A stretch of DNA of 64,000 bases from Siphonobacter sp. SORGH_AS_0500 (GCF_002838835.1 NZ_NHPP01000001.1:1-64000); one strand, 5' to 3'. Counted from the first letter of the stretch, positions 18,549 to 28,010 are shown. The notes: generated from the letters alone by a model not told the origin. A program made the numbers and translations.

Positions 18549-21500
18549 GTGAAAAAACTGTTTACGACCCTTTTGCTGAGTAGTCTGGCCCTCATGGCTC
18601 AGGCTCAGCAAACGCCATCGTGGCTGCGTTACCCTTCGATTTCGCCCGATGGTAAAACGATTGTGTTTACCTACAAAGGAGACCTCTGGAAAGTAGCTTC
18701 GACGGGCGGCGTAGCCACGCCCTTAACGTCCCACGACGCTCACGATTTCATGCCCGTCTGGTCGCGTGATGGAAAGTCCATCGCTTTTGCTTCCGACCGT
18801 TACGGTAACTTCGACGTGTTTGTGATCAGCCTGGAGGGGGGCGAACCTCGCCGCATTACCTCTCACTCGGCGGCTGAATATCCCTACGATTTCACACCTG
18901 ATGGAAAAAAGGTAGTCTTTGGTTCCGCTCGTCTGGACTTGGCCAGCAACCGCCAGTTTCCCACGGGTTCGCAGCCCGAGTTATACCAGGTTTCAACGCA
19001 GGGAGGTCGGGTTGAGCAGCTCTTTACGACACCCGCTGAGGACGTGAAGTTTAACAAAGACGGTAGTAAGCTGGTGTATCACGATAAAAAAGGCGGCGAA
19101 AATGCCTGGCGGAAGCACCACGTCTCATCTATCGCCCGTGACCTTTGGGTCTACGACGCAAAAGCAGGTAAGCACACCAAGATTACCAGCTTTGCCGGAG
19201 AAGACCGAAATCCCATTTTCGCCGACGGGGATAAAAGTCTGGTTTACCTGAGTGAAGGCAACGGCTCTTTTAACGTATATAAATTACCATTAGAGAACCC
19301 TTCGCAGCCTCAGGCTCTTACTTCCTTTAAGAAACACCCCGTTCGTTTTTTGAGTCAGGCTCAGAACGGTACCCTGTGTTTCAGTTATGACGGCGACCTG
19401 TATACGATGGCTGCCAATGGAAAACCTCAGAAACTGAGCATCAGTATCGCTTCAGATTCTCGCAGTAATAACGAGAAAGTAATGCCAGTTAGCGGGGGGA
19501 TTCGCGGCATGGCGGTATCTCCAAGCGGCAAAGAAGTAGCCTTCCTGTTCCGGGGCGAAGTGTTTGTGAGTTCGCTGGAAGGTGGGATTACCAAACGCAT
19601 CACGAATACACCCGAGCAGGAAACCGACGTAAGTTTCTCGCCCGACGGTAAAGCACTGCTGTATGCGTCCGAACGGGGGAATAGCTGGAAAATCTACGAG
19701 ACCCGCATCGTGCGTAAAGAAGAGCCCTATTTCTACGCTTCGACCTTAATTAAGGAAACGCCGATTATCGACAATACGAAAGAAAACTACGAACCGGAAT
19801 ATTCGCCCGATGGAAAGGAAATCGCTTTCATCGAAAATCGGATGACGCTAAAGGTGTATAACATCGCCTCGAAGCAGACGCGTAGCATTCTGACGGATAA
19901 GGAGTTATTCTCTATGCGGGATAATGATCAATATTTTCAGTGGAGTCCCGACAGCCAATGGTTTTTGTTTGATTACTCCATGCCGGGTATCGCTGCTGGA
20001 GAAGTGGGAATGGTGGAAGCCAGTGGCAAAGGCAAGGTGCGTAACCTCACGGAAAGTGGCTTTCAGGATTACCGGGCCAAGTGGGTCATGGACGGCAAAG
20101 CCATGCTCTGGTTCAGTAACCGCGATGGCATGCGGGCAGCAGCCATGAGTGGCGGCAGTACTTCTGATGTATACGCCATGTTCTTCACGCAGGATGCCTT
20201 CGAAAAATTCAAACTGTCGAAGCAGGAAGCGGCTTTACAGAAAGAAATCGACGAGAAAAATGCCAAGTCGGATACGACGAACAAGAAGAAAGATCCGAAA
20301 GTAGCGAAGAAAGACAGCGTGAAAAACGTGTTGATCGAGTGGGAAGGGCTGTCGGATCGGAAGGCCAAACTCACCATTCATTCGTCTTCGCTGGCTGATG
20401 CGTTGATCAGCAAAGACGGTGAAACGCTGTATTACCTGGCTCGTTTCGAGAAGGGCTTTAATCTTTGGTCAACGAACCTGCGGACGAAGGAAACCAAGAT
20501 GCTGTTACCGCTCAACTCCGGCGGTGGATCGATGGTGTGGGATAAAGATCAGAAAAACATCTTCCTGAATACCGAAGGCCGCATTGTGAAAATTGATCCG
20601 GCATCGGCCAAGCAGGAAGGTATTAACGTTGGTGGAGAAATGCTATTGGATACAAAGGCCGAGCGTCTGTTCATGTTCGAGCACGTATGGCGTCGTACCA
20701 AAGAGACCTTCTACACGGGTGGTTACCACGGTATTAACTGGGACAGCTACAAACCCGATTACGAAAAATACCTGCCGCACATCAGCAACAACTACGAGTT
20801 TTCGGAAATGCTGAGCGAGCTATTGGGTGAGCTGAACGTGTCGCACAGCGGTTCATCCTACGGCAGCTTCAACGCCAACGCCGATCAGACGGCCTCGCTG
20901 GGAATTTTCTATGACCCAAATTTCACGGGTACGGGCGTGAAGATTGATGAAGTTATTGCGAATGGCCCATTAGCGAAGGCGAACCTGAATGTGAAAGCGG
21001 GTATGATTATTGAAGCCATCGACGGTGAAACCATTACGCCTGAGCGTGACCTGCCGTATTACCTGAACCGCAAGGCGGGTAAGAATACGTTACTAACGAT
21101 TCTGGACGGTAAAGAACGCCGCGAAATCATTGTGAAGCCAGTTTCGGTGGGAGAGGAAAGTTCCCTGTTGTACCGTCGCTGGGTGAAACGAAACCAGGAC
21201 GAAGTGGAACGGCTGAGCAAAGGCCAACTGGGTTACGTGCACATTCCAGGCATGAACGACGGAGCGTACCGGATGACCTACGAAGAAGTGATGGGCAAGT
21301 TTGCCGACAAAAAAGCCATCGTCATAGACACCCGTTTCAACGGCGGCGGCGACCTCGTGGCCGATCTGGCGATGTTCCTCTCAGGGAAGAAGTTCATGGA
21401 CTATACTACGGACACTCGCAGCAACGGCTACGAGCCCAACTTCCGATGGACGAAGCCAAGCATTTCGCTGGCCAACGAAGCGAACTACTCCGACGGACAC

Positions 21501-21776
21501 TGCTACGCCTTTACCGTGCAGGAAATGAAGCTGGGTAAGCTGGTAGGTCAGCCCGTACCGGGCACGTGTACCTTCGCAGGCTGGGAATCTTTACAGGACA
21601 ACAGCGTCCGCTGGGGCGTACCACCATTAGGTGTAAAAGCTATGAACGGCAAATACCTCGAAAACTGGCAAACCGAACCCGACGTAAAAGTCTGGAACGA
21701 TTACGAGCAGGTAAGTAAAGGAAAAGATCAGCAGCTGGAGAAGGCTGTGGAGGTGTTGTTGGGTGAGGTGAAGTAA
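18549..21776 (+). CDS. S41 family peptidase, tricorn-protease-like
   Basis: A protein of 1075 residues from GTG 18549, which starts directly at the signal peptide (KKLFTTLLLSSLALMAQAQ). The frame is open to 18471, but those residues look like leader. The N-terminal two thirds are WD40/PD40 propeller blades (PSISPDGKTIVFTYKGDLW; SFSPDGKALLYASERGN), then a Lys-rich linker near residue 590, the core with Ser765-His766 (LGELNVSHSG), a PDZ segment (about 800-880) and the S41 domain (DTRFNGGGDLVADLAM). Ser981 in NYSDGHCYAF aligns with the tricorn nucleophile region. It should degrade peptides in the periplasm. Monocistronic, with terminators on both sides. Confidence 0.93.
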   Translation: MKKLFTTLLLSSLALMAQAQQTPSWLRYPSISPDGKTIVFTYKGDLWKVASTGGVATPLTSHDAHDFMPVWSRDGKSIAFASDRYGNFDVFVISLEGGEPRRITSHSAAEYPYDFTPDGKKVVFGSARLDLASNRQFPTGSQPELYQVSTQGGRVEQLFTTPAEDVKFNKDGSKLVYHDKKGGENAWRKHHVSSIARDLWVYDAKAGKHTKITSFAGEDRNPIFADGDKSLVYLSEGNGSFNVYKLPLENPSQPQALTSFKKHPVRFLSQAQNGTLCFSYDGDLYTMAANGKPQKLSISIASDSRSNNEKVMPVSGGIRGMAVSPSGKEVAFLFRGEVFVSSLEGGITKRITNTPEQETDVSFSPDGKALLYASERGNSWKIYETRIVRKEEPYFYASTLIKETPIIDNTKENYEPEYSPDGKEIAFIENRMTLKVYNIASKQTRSILTDKELFSMRDNDQYFQWSPDSQWFLFDYSMPGIAAGEVGMVEASGKGKVRNLTESGFQDYRAKWVMDGKAMLWFSNRDGMRAAAMSGGSTSDVYAMFFTQDAFEKFKLSKQEAALQKEIDEKNAKSDTTNKKKDPKVAKKDSVKNVLIEWEGLSDRKAKLTIHSSSLADALISKDGETLYYLARFEKGFNLWSTNLRTKETKMLLPLNSGGGSMVWDKDQKNIFLNTEGRIVKIDPASAKQEGINVGGEMLLDTKAERLFMFEHVWRRTKETFYTGGYHGINWDSYKPDYEKYLPHISNNYEFSEMLSELLGELNVSHSGSSYGSFNANADQTASLGIFYDPNFTGTGVKIDEVIANGPLAKANLNVKAGMIIEAIDGETITPERDLPYYLNRKAGKNTLLTILDGKERREIIVKPVSVGEESSLLYRRWVKRNQDEVERLSKGQLGYVHIPGMNDGAYRMTYEEVMGKFADKKAIVIDTRFNGGGDLVADLAMFLSGKKFMDYTTDTRSNGYEPNFRWTKPSISLANEANYSDGHCYAFTVQEMKLGKLVGQPVPGTCTFAGWESLQDNSVRWGVPPLGVKAMNGKYLENWQTEPDVKVWNDYEQVSKGKDQQLEKAVEVLLGEVK

Positions 21777-21798
21777 GTTATTTGATTGGATTTTTTAT

Positions 21799-21827
21799 GG
21801 CCCTGGCTTCTTTTTGGAGCTGGGGCT
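21799..21827 (+). terminator. hairpin terminator
   Basis: A 12-bp stem with G-U pairs and one mismatch (GGCCCTGGCTTC at 21799-21810 with GGAGCTGGGGCT at 21816-21827) is followed by TTTTTT, 22 bp after the peptidase stop. Confidence 0.8.
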
Positions 21828-22134
21828 TTTTTGTAATGATTTTAATATTAAGTTGATGTAAGTATATCAGAAGATCAAGTTAGTATTATTGGTGATAACA
21901 CTAATAATGGTAGAAAGAATACTAAGATATAGATGTACAGGATTAGATAAAATGACTTATTTACTAATTTAATAACTTATAATGAGTGTAGATGTATATT
22001 GGATTAGATGCCAATAATGAATATATTCGAAAAATGTACTAAACACTGAAATTTGTCGTTGTTAGAGTTTTAATAGATATTGCCAACAACGACAGAAAAT
22101 AATAAATGGATTACATTTAATATTTTTTAACGAA
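21828..22134. other. AT-rich upstream region of the PIN-like gene
   Basis: About 300 bp, strongly AT-rich. It holds two imperfect direct repeats (TAGATGTACAGGATTAGAT at 21930 and a similar unit at 21989) and a 10-bp inverted repeat, TGTCGTTGTT/AACAACGACA, at 22054-22063/22085-22094. These may be binding sites for an autoregulator. No gene is present. Confidence 0.5.
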
Positions 22135-23202
22135 ATGAGAATTTATTTAGATACCTGTGTTATACAAGATTTGAAAGATAATTCTAACAAAGAAATGTTA
22201 GAATTAATTATTAAAAGTAAAGGAGAAATAATTTATTGTTTTTCCGAAGCTCACTTGCATGATTTATCGAGAGATAAAACAGATGAAAAATTTACTGATA
22301 TGCAATTTATGGAACAAATTGTTGATAGTAATTGCTATCATTATGATAAAGGTATAATGTTTAATAATCTCAAGCCTATCGAATATTACAATAGTTTTGA
22401 TTGGGAAAATATAGCTTCCGCAAATGATTTATTTACGGATTTTTCAGAAGATGATGAATTATTCGGTGGAGTATTGAAATATATGTTTTCTAATATTCCT
22501 TTAGACTTTAAAAATGTAATTTATCAAGATCAAATACCTGAAGATATGCCAAAGGATTTAGTGGACATGTTATTGAAGCCATCAGATATGTATGAATTCA
22601 TGTTGTCTATTACGGATTATTCAGACTCTTTATCTATTGAGCAAAAAAAATTTAAGGAACAATTACAATTTCTACATAAAAATCAACTAAGAGATAATCT
22701 CAAATTTTTAGGGATTGAAGGTTATGATGGGGATGTGATAACGGATAAGGAAAAATTTAGAACTTCATATGCTGATTATTTTTTGAAGAATACAAATGGG
22801 AAAGGTAAATATAGGTACGATTTATTTATTGATATGTATAGTGGATTAGATTTCTTCGGTTTTGTAAAGGGAAAACCTAGAAAACAAAAAATGATGAATA
22901 TGTTAAATGATAGTAAACATGCATTTTTTGGTGGTTTTTGCGATATTGTCGTTTCGAAAGATGAAGATTTTATCAATAAGACGAAGTTTATGTATGGTAT
23001 TGAGGATTTGGATACCAAAGTATTCAATCAAAAAGAGTTTTCAGATTTTATAATAAATAGAAATTCGAATAAGAAATTTAATGAACTGATTACAGAATTA
23101 ACACGAGAAAAACGAAAAGAAGATATTATTTATAGAATTAATCAGAAGGAGGGGTATGCACGATTGTGTGCGATTGAGCGATACCTATTATGGGTATTTT
23201 AA
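22135..23202 (+). CDS. PIN-like domain protein, probable ribonuclease
   Basis: A 355-residue protein in very AT-rich DNA. The N-terminus IYLDTCVIQDL carries the first PIN-type Asp, SEAHLHDLSRD fits the second acidic site, and near residue 263 FCDIVVSKDEDFINKTKFMY matches the PIN pattern for the third and fourth acidic residues (D.vvs.D.df...). Between them is a long insertion of about 190 residues rich in Asp, Phe and Lys, unlike simple VapC toxins. PIN nucleases cut RNA with metal ions. The last 47 bases overlap the next gene in another frame. Family assignment is by motif only, and defence or toxin function is inference. Confidence 0.6.
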   Translation: MRIYLDTCVIQDLKDNSNKEMLELIIKSKGEIIYCFSEAHLHDLSRDKTDEKFTDMQFMEQIVDSNCYHYDKGIMFNNLKPIEYYNSFDWENIASANDLFTDFSEDDELFGGVLKYMFSNIPLDFKNVIYQDQIPEDMPKDLVDMLLKPSDMYEFMLSITDYSDSLSIEQKKFKEQLQFLHKNQLRDNLKFLGIEGYDGDVITDKEKFRTSYADYFLKNTNGKGKYRYDLFIDMYSGLDFFGFVKGKPRKQKMMNMLNDSKHAFFGGFCDIVVSKDEDFINKTKFMYGIEDLDTKVFNQKEFSDFIINRNSNKKFNELITELTREKRKEDIIYRINQKEGYARLCAIERYLLWVF

Positions 23203-23482
23203 TGCTCTAATCAATCATTCAAACGGTAATATTTGCTTTACAAAAATAAATACGCTTTTTGGGACAGGTACCTTGGTTAAAGAAATCTCATTTTGTGTTA
23301 ATCAATTAATCAAAGAATTGGGTACGGACTACTATGGAAAAGGAGAATGGACATTAAATGAATTTAAACAAGATTCCGAAGATGCATGGGAAGGAAGAAC
23401 TTGGATATTGAACGATAATATAAGGATTGACTTAGAATTCCATGATAGGTTATATATGATACTCGCTATCATTGGTGTTTAG
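23156..23482 (+). CDS. small protein overlapping the PIN-like gene
   Basis: A 108-residue protein starting at ATG 23156 inside the end of the PIN-like gene. AGGAGGGG immediately precedes the ATG, an unusually strong Shine-Dalgarno for this phylum, though very close. The sequence (YYGYFNALINHSN ... GRTWILNDNIRIDLEFHDRL) resembles small antitoxin or immunity-type proteins in size and acidity, but I recognise no family. Overlap by 47 bp implies translational coupling. Alternatively a single frameshift near 23150 has split one longer protein. No other gene shares this composition immediately downstream. Confidence 0.55.
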   Translation: MHDCVRLSDTYYGYFNALINHSNGNICFTKINTLFGTGTLVKEISFCVNQLIKELGTDYYGKGEWTLNEFKQDSEDAWEGRTWILNDNIRIDLEFHDRLYMILAIIGV

Positions 23483-23959
23483 CGAAGCTCAATAACTATC
23501 TCTGATTCTTACAAGTTTTCTTCATGAATTAAAGCCACTCTTTATTCAAAGTGTTAAACTCGAAGAGCAGCACTTGGAACTTTTGATAAAAAGCAGTTTT
23601 AAACTGCCTTTAGTCATATACTGATTTTATCTATCGTTTCAAATGACGATTCGCCAAATTCATCAGAACAGGCTAGGAAATTATACATGGTATTGACGAA
23701 AAAAAACCAGTTTATTGTTCTATAATTGCTGAAGAAAATTTAGGTTAAGGAACAAAATAGGTCATTACATTTCTATGACGAAAAACAGCAAGCAACATCG
23801 TATTGACAATAGGATGGCTGACTGTCGCAAAGGGAACGATTATAATTCCATAAGCTGGTGAGTTGGCGTTTTTCAAATGCCCGACCTTAGCTAACGTAAA
23901 TTGTTGTACATTAGCTTGAAATGACAGCATTAAAAGATTAACTAACAAAACAAAAAACT
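23483..23959. other. intergenic stretch with a weak hairpin
   Basis: About 480 bp. An inverted repeat at 23590-23611 (AAAGCAGTTT/AAACTGCCTTT) could terminate the PIN-like pair. The minus-strand frame at 23745-23948 has no recognisable content and I do not call it a gene. Confidence 0.5.
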
Positions 23960-24778
23960 ATGAAATTCATTTATTATAACTTACTAGTTATACTGGTAGT
24001 ACTGACAAGTTTTTCAACAGTATCACACCCAAACGACCCAATTCCTGAACACGAAACTTTTAAAGTTTACTCTAAACAAATTGGGGAAGAAAGAACTATT
24101 AATGTTTGGACGCCAGTAAATTATAAAACAAACGCAGACTCATTCCCTGTAATGTACATGGCAGATGGAGGAATAGAAGAAGACTTTCCTCACGTGGCAA
24201 ATACTTTGGCTAAACTGATACAGGAGAATAAAATAAAACCTTTGATTCTGGTAGGAATTGAAAATACACAAAGACGAAGAGATTTGACAGGTTTTACCGA
24301 AGTAACAAAAGACAAAGAAATCGCACCAGTGGTTGGAGGTTCAGAAAAATTTAGGGCTTTCATCAAAGAAGAACTTTTCCCAAAAATAAACAAACGATAT
24401 AGAACAACCACTGAAAAAAGCATTATTGGCGAATCTTTATCAGGACTATTTGTTGTTGAGACATTTTTTCTTACCCCTGACATGTTCGATAATTACATTG
24501 CGTTCGACCCGTCTCTTTGGTGGAATAATCACTATTTGGTAAGAAATACAAAAAAATATTTAGCCAATTTTCCTAAAGCAGAGAAAAGAATTTGGTTTGC
24601 AGGCTCCAATACAGAAGGTATTTTAGAATATACAGAGGATTTGGCAGAAATACTTAAAAAAGAAAATTCCTTAAATGTAAAATGGAATTATTCACCCGAG
24701 CCCAAAGAAAAACATAACACAATTTTTAGAGCAACAAAAGAAAAAGCAATCAGTTGGACATTAAACAAAACTGAATAA
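23960..24778 (+). CDS. alpha/beta-hydrolase, esterase D/enterochelin esterase-like
   Basis: A 272-residue exported protein. ATG 23960 starts a hydrophobic signal (YYNLLVILVVLTSFSTVS). The catalytic domain has the esterase-family layout: VMYMADGGIEEDFPH near residue 60, LVGIENTQRRRDLTGF near 95, the nucleophile elbow IIGESLSGLF with Ser159, DPSLWWNN, and a late EKHNTIF giving the catalytic His. PF00756 members hydrolyse siderophore, formyl or acyl esters; the substrate here is unknown. The gene is AT-rich like its PIN-like neighbours and monocistronic, consistent with acquisition from another genome. Confidence 0.88.
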   Translation: MKFIYYNLLVILVVLTSFSTVSHPNDPIPEHETFKVYSKQIGEERTINVWTPVNYKTNADSFPVMYMADGGIEEDFPHVANTLAKLIQENKIKPLILVGIENTQRRRDLTGFTEVTKDKEIAPVVGGSEKFRAFIKEELFPKINKRYRTTTEKSIIGESLSGLFVVETFFLTPDMFDNYIAFDPSLWWNNHYLVRNTKKYLANFPKAEKRIWFAGSNTEGILEYTEDLAEILKKENSLNVKWNYSPEPKEKHNTIFRATKEKAISWTLNKTE

Positions 24779-24927
24779 AAGCTATATGTATAACCCTAAC
24801 TGTTTCGAGTGATGCCCGACATAGAATGCTTTACTTAACACTCGAACAGACTGGGTAAATCATTATCTTTCCTGCTGCAAGTTATTCCATTCGTATTCAG
24901 TGTATCTATCCTTTTGAAAATGCTCTT

Positions 24928-25293
24928 ATGAACTCGTCAGCTACCCACGATCAGCGGATCGCTACGATGACGTTCGCGTCCGTGTACCCGCATTACGTAA
25001 CGAAAGTGAAAAAGAAAGGCCGTACCAAAGAAGAATTGCATCAGGTCATTGAATGGCTGACTGGATTTGATGATCAGAAAATTCAGGATCTGATCAATGA
25101 AAAAGTATCCTTTGAATCTTTTTTCAAACAGGCTACCCTGAATCCCAACGCTCATCTGATTACCGGAACCATTTGTGGCTATCGAATTGAAGAGATTGAA
25201 AACCCGTTGACCCGGCAGGTTCGGTATTTGGATAAACTCGTAGACGAACTGGCGAAAGGTCGGGCGATGGAAAAGATTTTGCGAAAAAGCTAA
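24928..25293 (+). CDS. DUF2200 domain-containing protein
   Basis: A 121-residue cytoplasmic protein. [37 protein letters not shown] and [15 protein letters not shown] are the conserved blocks of DUF2200, and the length fits. The family has no known function. ATG 24928 puts the first block at residue 9, as in homologues. GC content is higher than in the esterase gene upstream, so this gene is probably native. Confidence 0.87.
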   Translation: MNSSATHDQRIATMTFASVYPHYVTKVKKKGRTKEELHQVIEWLTGFDDQKIQDLINEKVSFESFFKQATLNPNAHLITGTICGYRIEEIENPLTRQVRYLDKLVDELAKGRAMEKILRKS

Positions 25294-25658
25294 GCAAGGA
25301 TACAAACTGTTGTAAATGTTATTTTTTTAAATCAATCAAATTAAAGAATGCCTCTTTAAATAGAATATTTGGTATTGACTGATCGATGTACTTACAAATG
25401 GGTAGACTAATAAGAAAGTCACGAAAATAAAAAAATGCTATTCTTAATATGGGTATATAGGCTATTATTAGCCTAATCAAAATAAGACAAATAGCAGCGT
25501 ACTACGCTTTGTAAAATGAGAACTATCGATGTTATTTTGAGGAAATCATATCAAGATGAAACTTCTGTTTGATTTGATATAGAATAGTGTCTCGTACGAT
25601 TAATAAGTTGAAAGTAATCGTACGAGACGAACCTAACCGAATTTAAAAAGAATAGAAT
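25294..25658. other. intergenic stretch
   Basis: About 365 bp, AT-rich. It contains the perfect inverted repeat at 25589-25628 listed separately; otherwise nothing is recognised. Confidence 0.5.
25589..25628. repeat. perfect 14-bp inverted repeat upstream of NADAR gene
   Basis: GTCTCGTACGATTA at 25589-25602 and its exact complement TAATCGTACGAGAC at 25615-25628, with a 12-nt loop. It ends 30 bp before the NADAR start. It could be an operator or a leader hairpin. There is no T run in either direction, so it does not look like a plain terminator. Confidence 0.8.
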
Positions 25659-26213
25659 ATGACGTATAATATAGAATGGTTGATAACCAATTTCGAAAAA
25701 GGAAAACGAATAAACTATTTATTCTTCTGGGGACATCAAAAAAGTAAAAGTGGAGAGCTGACCCCGTCGTGTTTTAGTCAGTGGTGGCCATCGCCTTTTA
25801 CAGTTAATCAAGTAAAATACAATACCGCTGAACAGTGGATGATGGCTCAAAAGGCACTTTTGTTTGAAGATAAAGAGACGTATGATAAAATTATGGTTTC
25901 AAAATCACCAGCAGAAGCAAAAGCATTAGGGAGACAAGTAAGAAATTTCGATGAGACCCTTTGGAATAGCAAGCGATTTGATATAGTAGTTGAAGGAAGT
26001 TTGCAAAAATTTACTCAGCATAAAGACTTAAAAGAGTTTTTACTGAACACAAACGAAAAAGTTTTAGTAGAAGCCAGTCCAGTAGACAAAATTTGGGGTA
26101 TCGGTCTTGTAGCAGACCATGATAAAGCTGAAAATCCCAAGCTCTGGAATGGCTTGAACTTACTCGGATTCGCCTTAATGGAAGTTAGAGATAAAATAAG
26201 GAATGAAGAGTGA
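25659..26213 (+). CDS. NADAR family protein (YbiA/DUF1768-like)
   Basis: A 184-residue protein with the NADAR blocks: YLFFWGHQK, CFSQWWPSPFTVNQVKYNTA, EQWMMAQKALLF, LGRQVRNFDETLWNSKR, VDKIWGIGL and LLGFALMEVRD. The family acts on ADP-ribose-related or riboflavin-pathway N-glycosides, and some members remove ADP-ribose from guanine in DNA as DarT antitoxins. No DarT-like gene is adjacent here, so a housekeeping damage-control role is as likely. ATG 25659 is preceded by a hairpin 30 bp upstream. Confidence 0.92.
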   Translation: MTYNIEWLITNFEKGKRINYLFFWGHQKSKSGELTPSCFSQWWPSPFTVNQVKYNTAEQWMMAQKALLFEDKETYDKIMVSKSPAEAKALGRQVRNFDETLWNSKRFDIVVEGSLQKFTQHKDLKEFLLNTNEKVLVEASPVDKIWGIGLVADHDKAENPKLWNGLNLLGFALMEVRDKIRNEE

Positions 26214-26495
26214 AAGAATTCAAAATCAGACCTTAGGTCATAGAAGTCCAATACGTTTGCGAAAGTAAAGGTGTTCAAAGAAAATGAAGATAGCACGGCA
26301 GTTTCTGCTAGGATTAATGGAAACGCCAAGTGCTTGTCTTTTATGAATGAGTATATCTTTACTGCACTGAGTGATACTTCTCGGCCTGGTCACTCGGAAT
26401 AGCATCTCTTCAAAGGGCATCAATTGACGATCTGTTGCCTTAATACTGAGAAGAGACACGGTTTAGAAGAATAAGGAAAGCAACGCAAAAACTAA

Positions 26496-27329
26496 ATGGA
26501 CATTATTACAATTCCTGACGAGCTAAATTCAGAGAACGCTCTATCAGTTCAGGTTATAAACTATACCAACTCAAAGGAAATTTCTAGACAACAAATTATT
26601 TTAAACCAAAATACACTTAGCTTTTTAACCGAAGGGACTAAAGAAGTTATTTTTAATAATTCAGCTTTATCAATCGATACCTCCAAATTTCTTCTAATGA
26701 AATCGGGACATTGCTTGATGACCGAAAAATTTTCTCATATAAAAAATTACAGAAGTGTCCTTTTATTCTTTACAAATGAAATGCTACTGAAACTTTTACA
26801 GAAAAGGGGGATAGATAAAATAGACTCTAAAGAGTACAAATCAGTTTATGCATTTGAATATGATGGGTTTATTCAAGGGTTCGTGAAAAGCCTAATGGAT
26901 ATTTCTTTGCTTTCAAAAAATATACAGCAAAAGTTACTTGAAGTTAAATTAGAAGAAATAATGGTGTATTTGACGGAAATATATGGAACTGCCTTTTTGT
27001 ATTCATTTATAGATAAAAGTGATGATGTTACCCAGAAGTTCATTCAAACCATTGAAAGTAATCAATTGAATAAATTAACTTTAAAGGAATTAGCCTTTTT
27101 ATGTAATATGAGTATATCCACTTTTAAAAGAGAATTTGAAAAGCAATATTCTGAATCGCCAATCAAGTGGTTTCAAGATAAAAGACTGGAACATGCAAAT
27201 CGTCTACTCCGTCATGCAAACAAAATCCCTTCTGAGGTCTATTTTGAAGCAGGGTACGAGAATTTGTCAAGTTTCATACAGGCATATAGATCTAAATACG
27301 GCTTCACACCCAAGCAGCATAAAAGTTGA
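26496..27329 (+). CDS. AraC family transcription regulator
   Basis: A 277-residue regulator. The C-terminal 100 residues have the two helix-turn-helix units of AraC proteins (LTLKELAFLCNMSISTFKRE; IPSEVYFEAGYENLSSFIQA then YRSKYGFTPKQHK). The N-terminal 170 residues resemble the ExsA/cupin-like sensing domain (QQIILNQNTLSFLTEG, FLLMKSGHCLMTE). It binds DNA upstream of target genes and responds to an unknown ligand. The PEBP-family gene 87 bp downstream on the same strand is a likely target or partner. The gene is AT-rich. Confidence 0.9.
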   Translation: MDIITIPDELNSENALSVQVINYTNSKEISRQQIILNQNTLSFLTEGTKEVIFNNSALSIDTSKFLLMKSGHCLMTEKFSHIKNYRSVLLFFTNEMLLKLLQKRGIDKIDSKEYKSVYAFEYDGFIQGFVKSLMDISLLSKNIQQKLLEVKLEEIMVYLTEIYGTAFLYSFIDKSDDVTQKFIQTIESNQLNKLTLKELAFLCNMSISTFKREFEKQYSESPIKWFQDKRLEHANRLLRHANKIPSEVYFEAGYENLSSFIQAYRSKYGFTPKQHKS

Positions 27330-27364
27330 TCTTTTCGCAACAGTTTTTGAACTTTTCTCACCAG

Positions 27365-27392
27365 TTGAGCTTCATCGCTAAAGTTAACTTTG
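27365..27392 (+). promoter_or_regulatory. Bacteroidota-type promoter for the PEBP gene
   Basis: TAACTTTG at 27385-27392 matches the phylum's -7 box TAnnTTTG, with a TTG at 27365-27367 about 17 bp upstream as the -33 element (slightly short spacing). It lies 24 bp before ATG 27417, so the gene may be transcribed apart from the AraC gene. Confidence 0.45.
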
Positions 27393-27416
27393 CCTAAAAT
27401 TTTAAATCATGATAAA

Positions 27417-27965
27417 ATGAAAAAAGCAAGTTTAATTTTTGCATGGTACTTAATGTTCGCAACAGCAGCTTTCGGACAGGAAACCTTTACATTATTTAGC
27501 AAAGATTTAGGGGGAGGAGCCACTAAAACGCAGGAGTTCAATGGATTTGGCTGTTCAGGAAGCAATCAATCTCCTCAATTGTCCTGGAAAAATGTACCTC
27601 AAGGAACAAAAAGTTTTGCCATCACTATGTATGACCCTGATGCTCCAACAGGAAGCGGATTCTGGCATTGGTTAGTATTCGATATTCCTGCCAGTGTGAA
27701 TGAAATGGTAACCAATGCCGGAAACGTTAATTTAAATCTGGCCCCTAAAGGTGCTGTTCAAAGTATAACGGATTACGGAATCAAAGGGTTTGGTGGGCCT
27801 TGTCCACCGGAAGGACATGGATTTCATCAATATATCATTACGGTTTATGCCCTGAAAACGGATAAGCTTGGGTTAAACGAGAATGTAAGTCCGGCAATAG
27901 TGGGTTTCAATCTGTGGAATCAAACATTAGCTAAAGCAAGTATAGTAGCCTATTACAAACGGTAA
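27417..27965 (+). CDS. YbhB/YbcL-type Raf kinase inhibitor-like (PEBP) protein, exported
   Basis: From ATG 27417 the protein opens with a signal peptide (MKKASLIFAWYLMFATAAFG), which fixes the start over the upstream in-frame codon at 27390. The mature domain carries the PEBP blocks: CSGSNQSPQLSWKNVPQGTK, MYDPDAPTGSGFWHWLVFDI, and GFGGPCPPEGHGFHQYIIT. These form the anion-binding pocket (DPDAP, GPCPP.GH, H.Y). Function of bacterial members is mostly unknown. It follows an AraC regulator and ends at a strong terminator. Confidence 0.92.
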   Translation: MKKASLIFAWYLMFATAAFGQETFTLFSKDLGGGATKTQEFNGFGCSGSNQSPQLSWKNVPQGTKSFAITMYDPDAPTGSGFWHWLVFDIPASVNEMVTNAGNVNLNLAPKGAVQSITDYGIKGFGGPCPPEGHGFHQYIITVYALKTDKLGLNENVSPAIVGFNLWNQTLAKASIVAYYKR

Positions 27966-27969
27966 AAAT

Positions 27970-28010
27970 CACGCAAAGGGATTGAAATATTCTTTCAATT
28001 CCTTTGCGTG
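27970..28010 (+). terminator. hairpin terminator
   Basis: An 18-bp stem (CACGCAAAGGGATTGAAA at 27970-27987 with 27993-28010, one G-U pair), starting 5 bp after the PEBP stop. Confidence 0.82.

Noticed and set aside
23745..23948. 67-codon minus-strand frame near the esterase gene
   Set aside because: No recognisable motif, lies in a probable promoter region and has intergenic-like composition.
25659..26213. NADAR gene as part of a DarTG-like toxin-antitoxin system
   Set aside because: No DarT-type ADP-ribosyltransferase is adjacent; neighbours are DUF2200 and AraC genes.
26238..26459. 73-codon minus-strand frame between NADAR and AraC genes
   Set aside because: I find no family motif and no supporting context; it may be chance or an old relic, so it is not listed as a gene.
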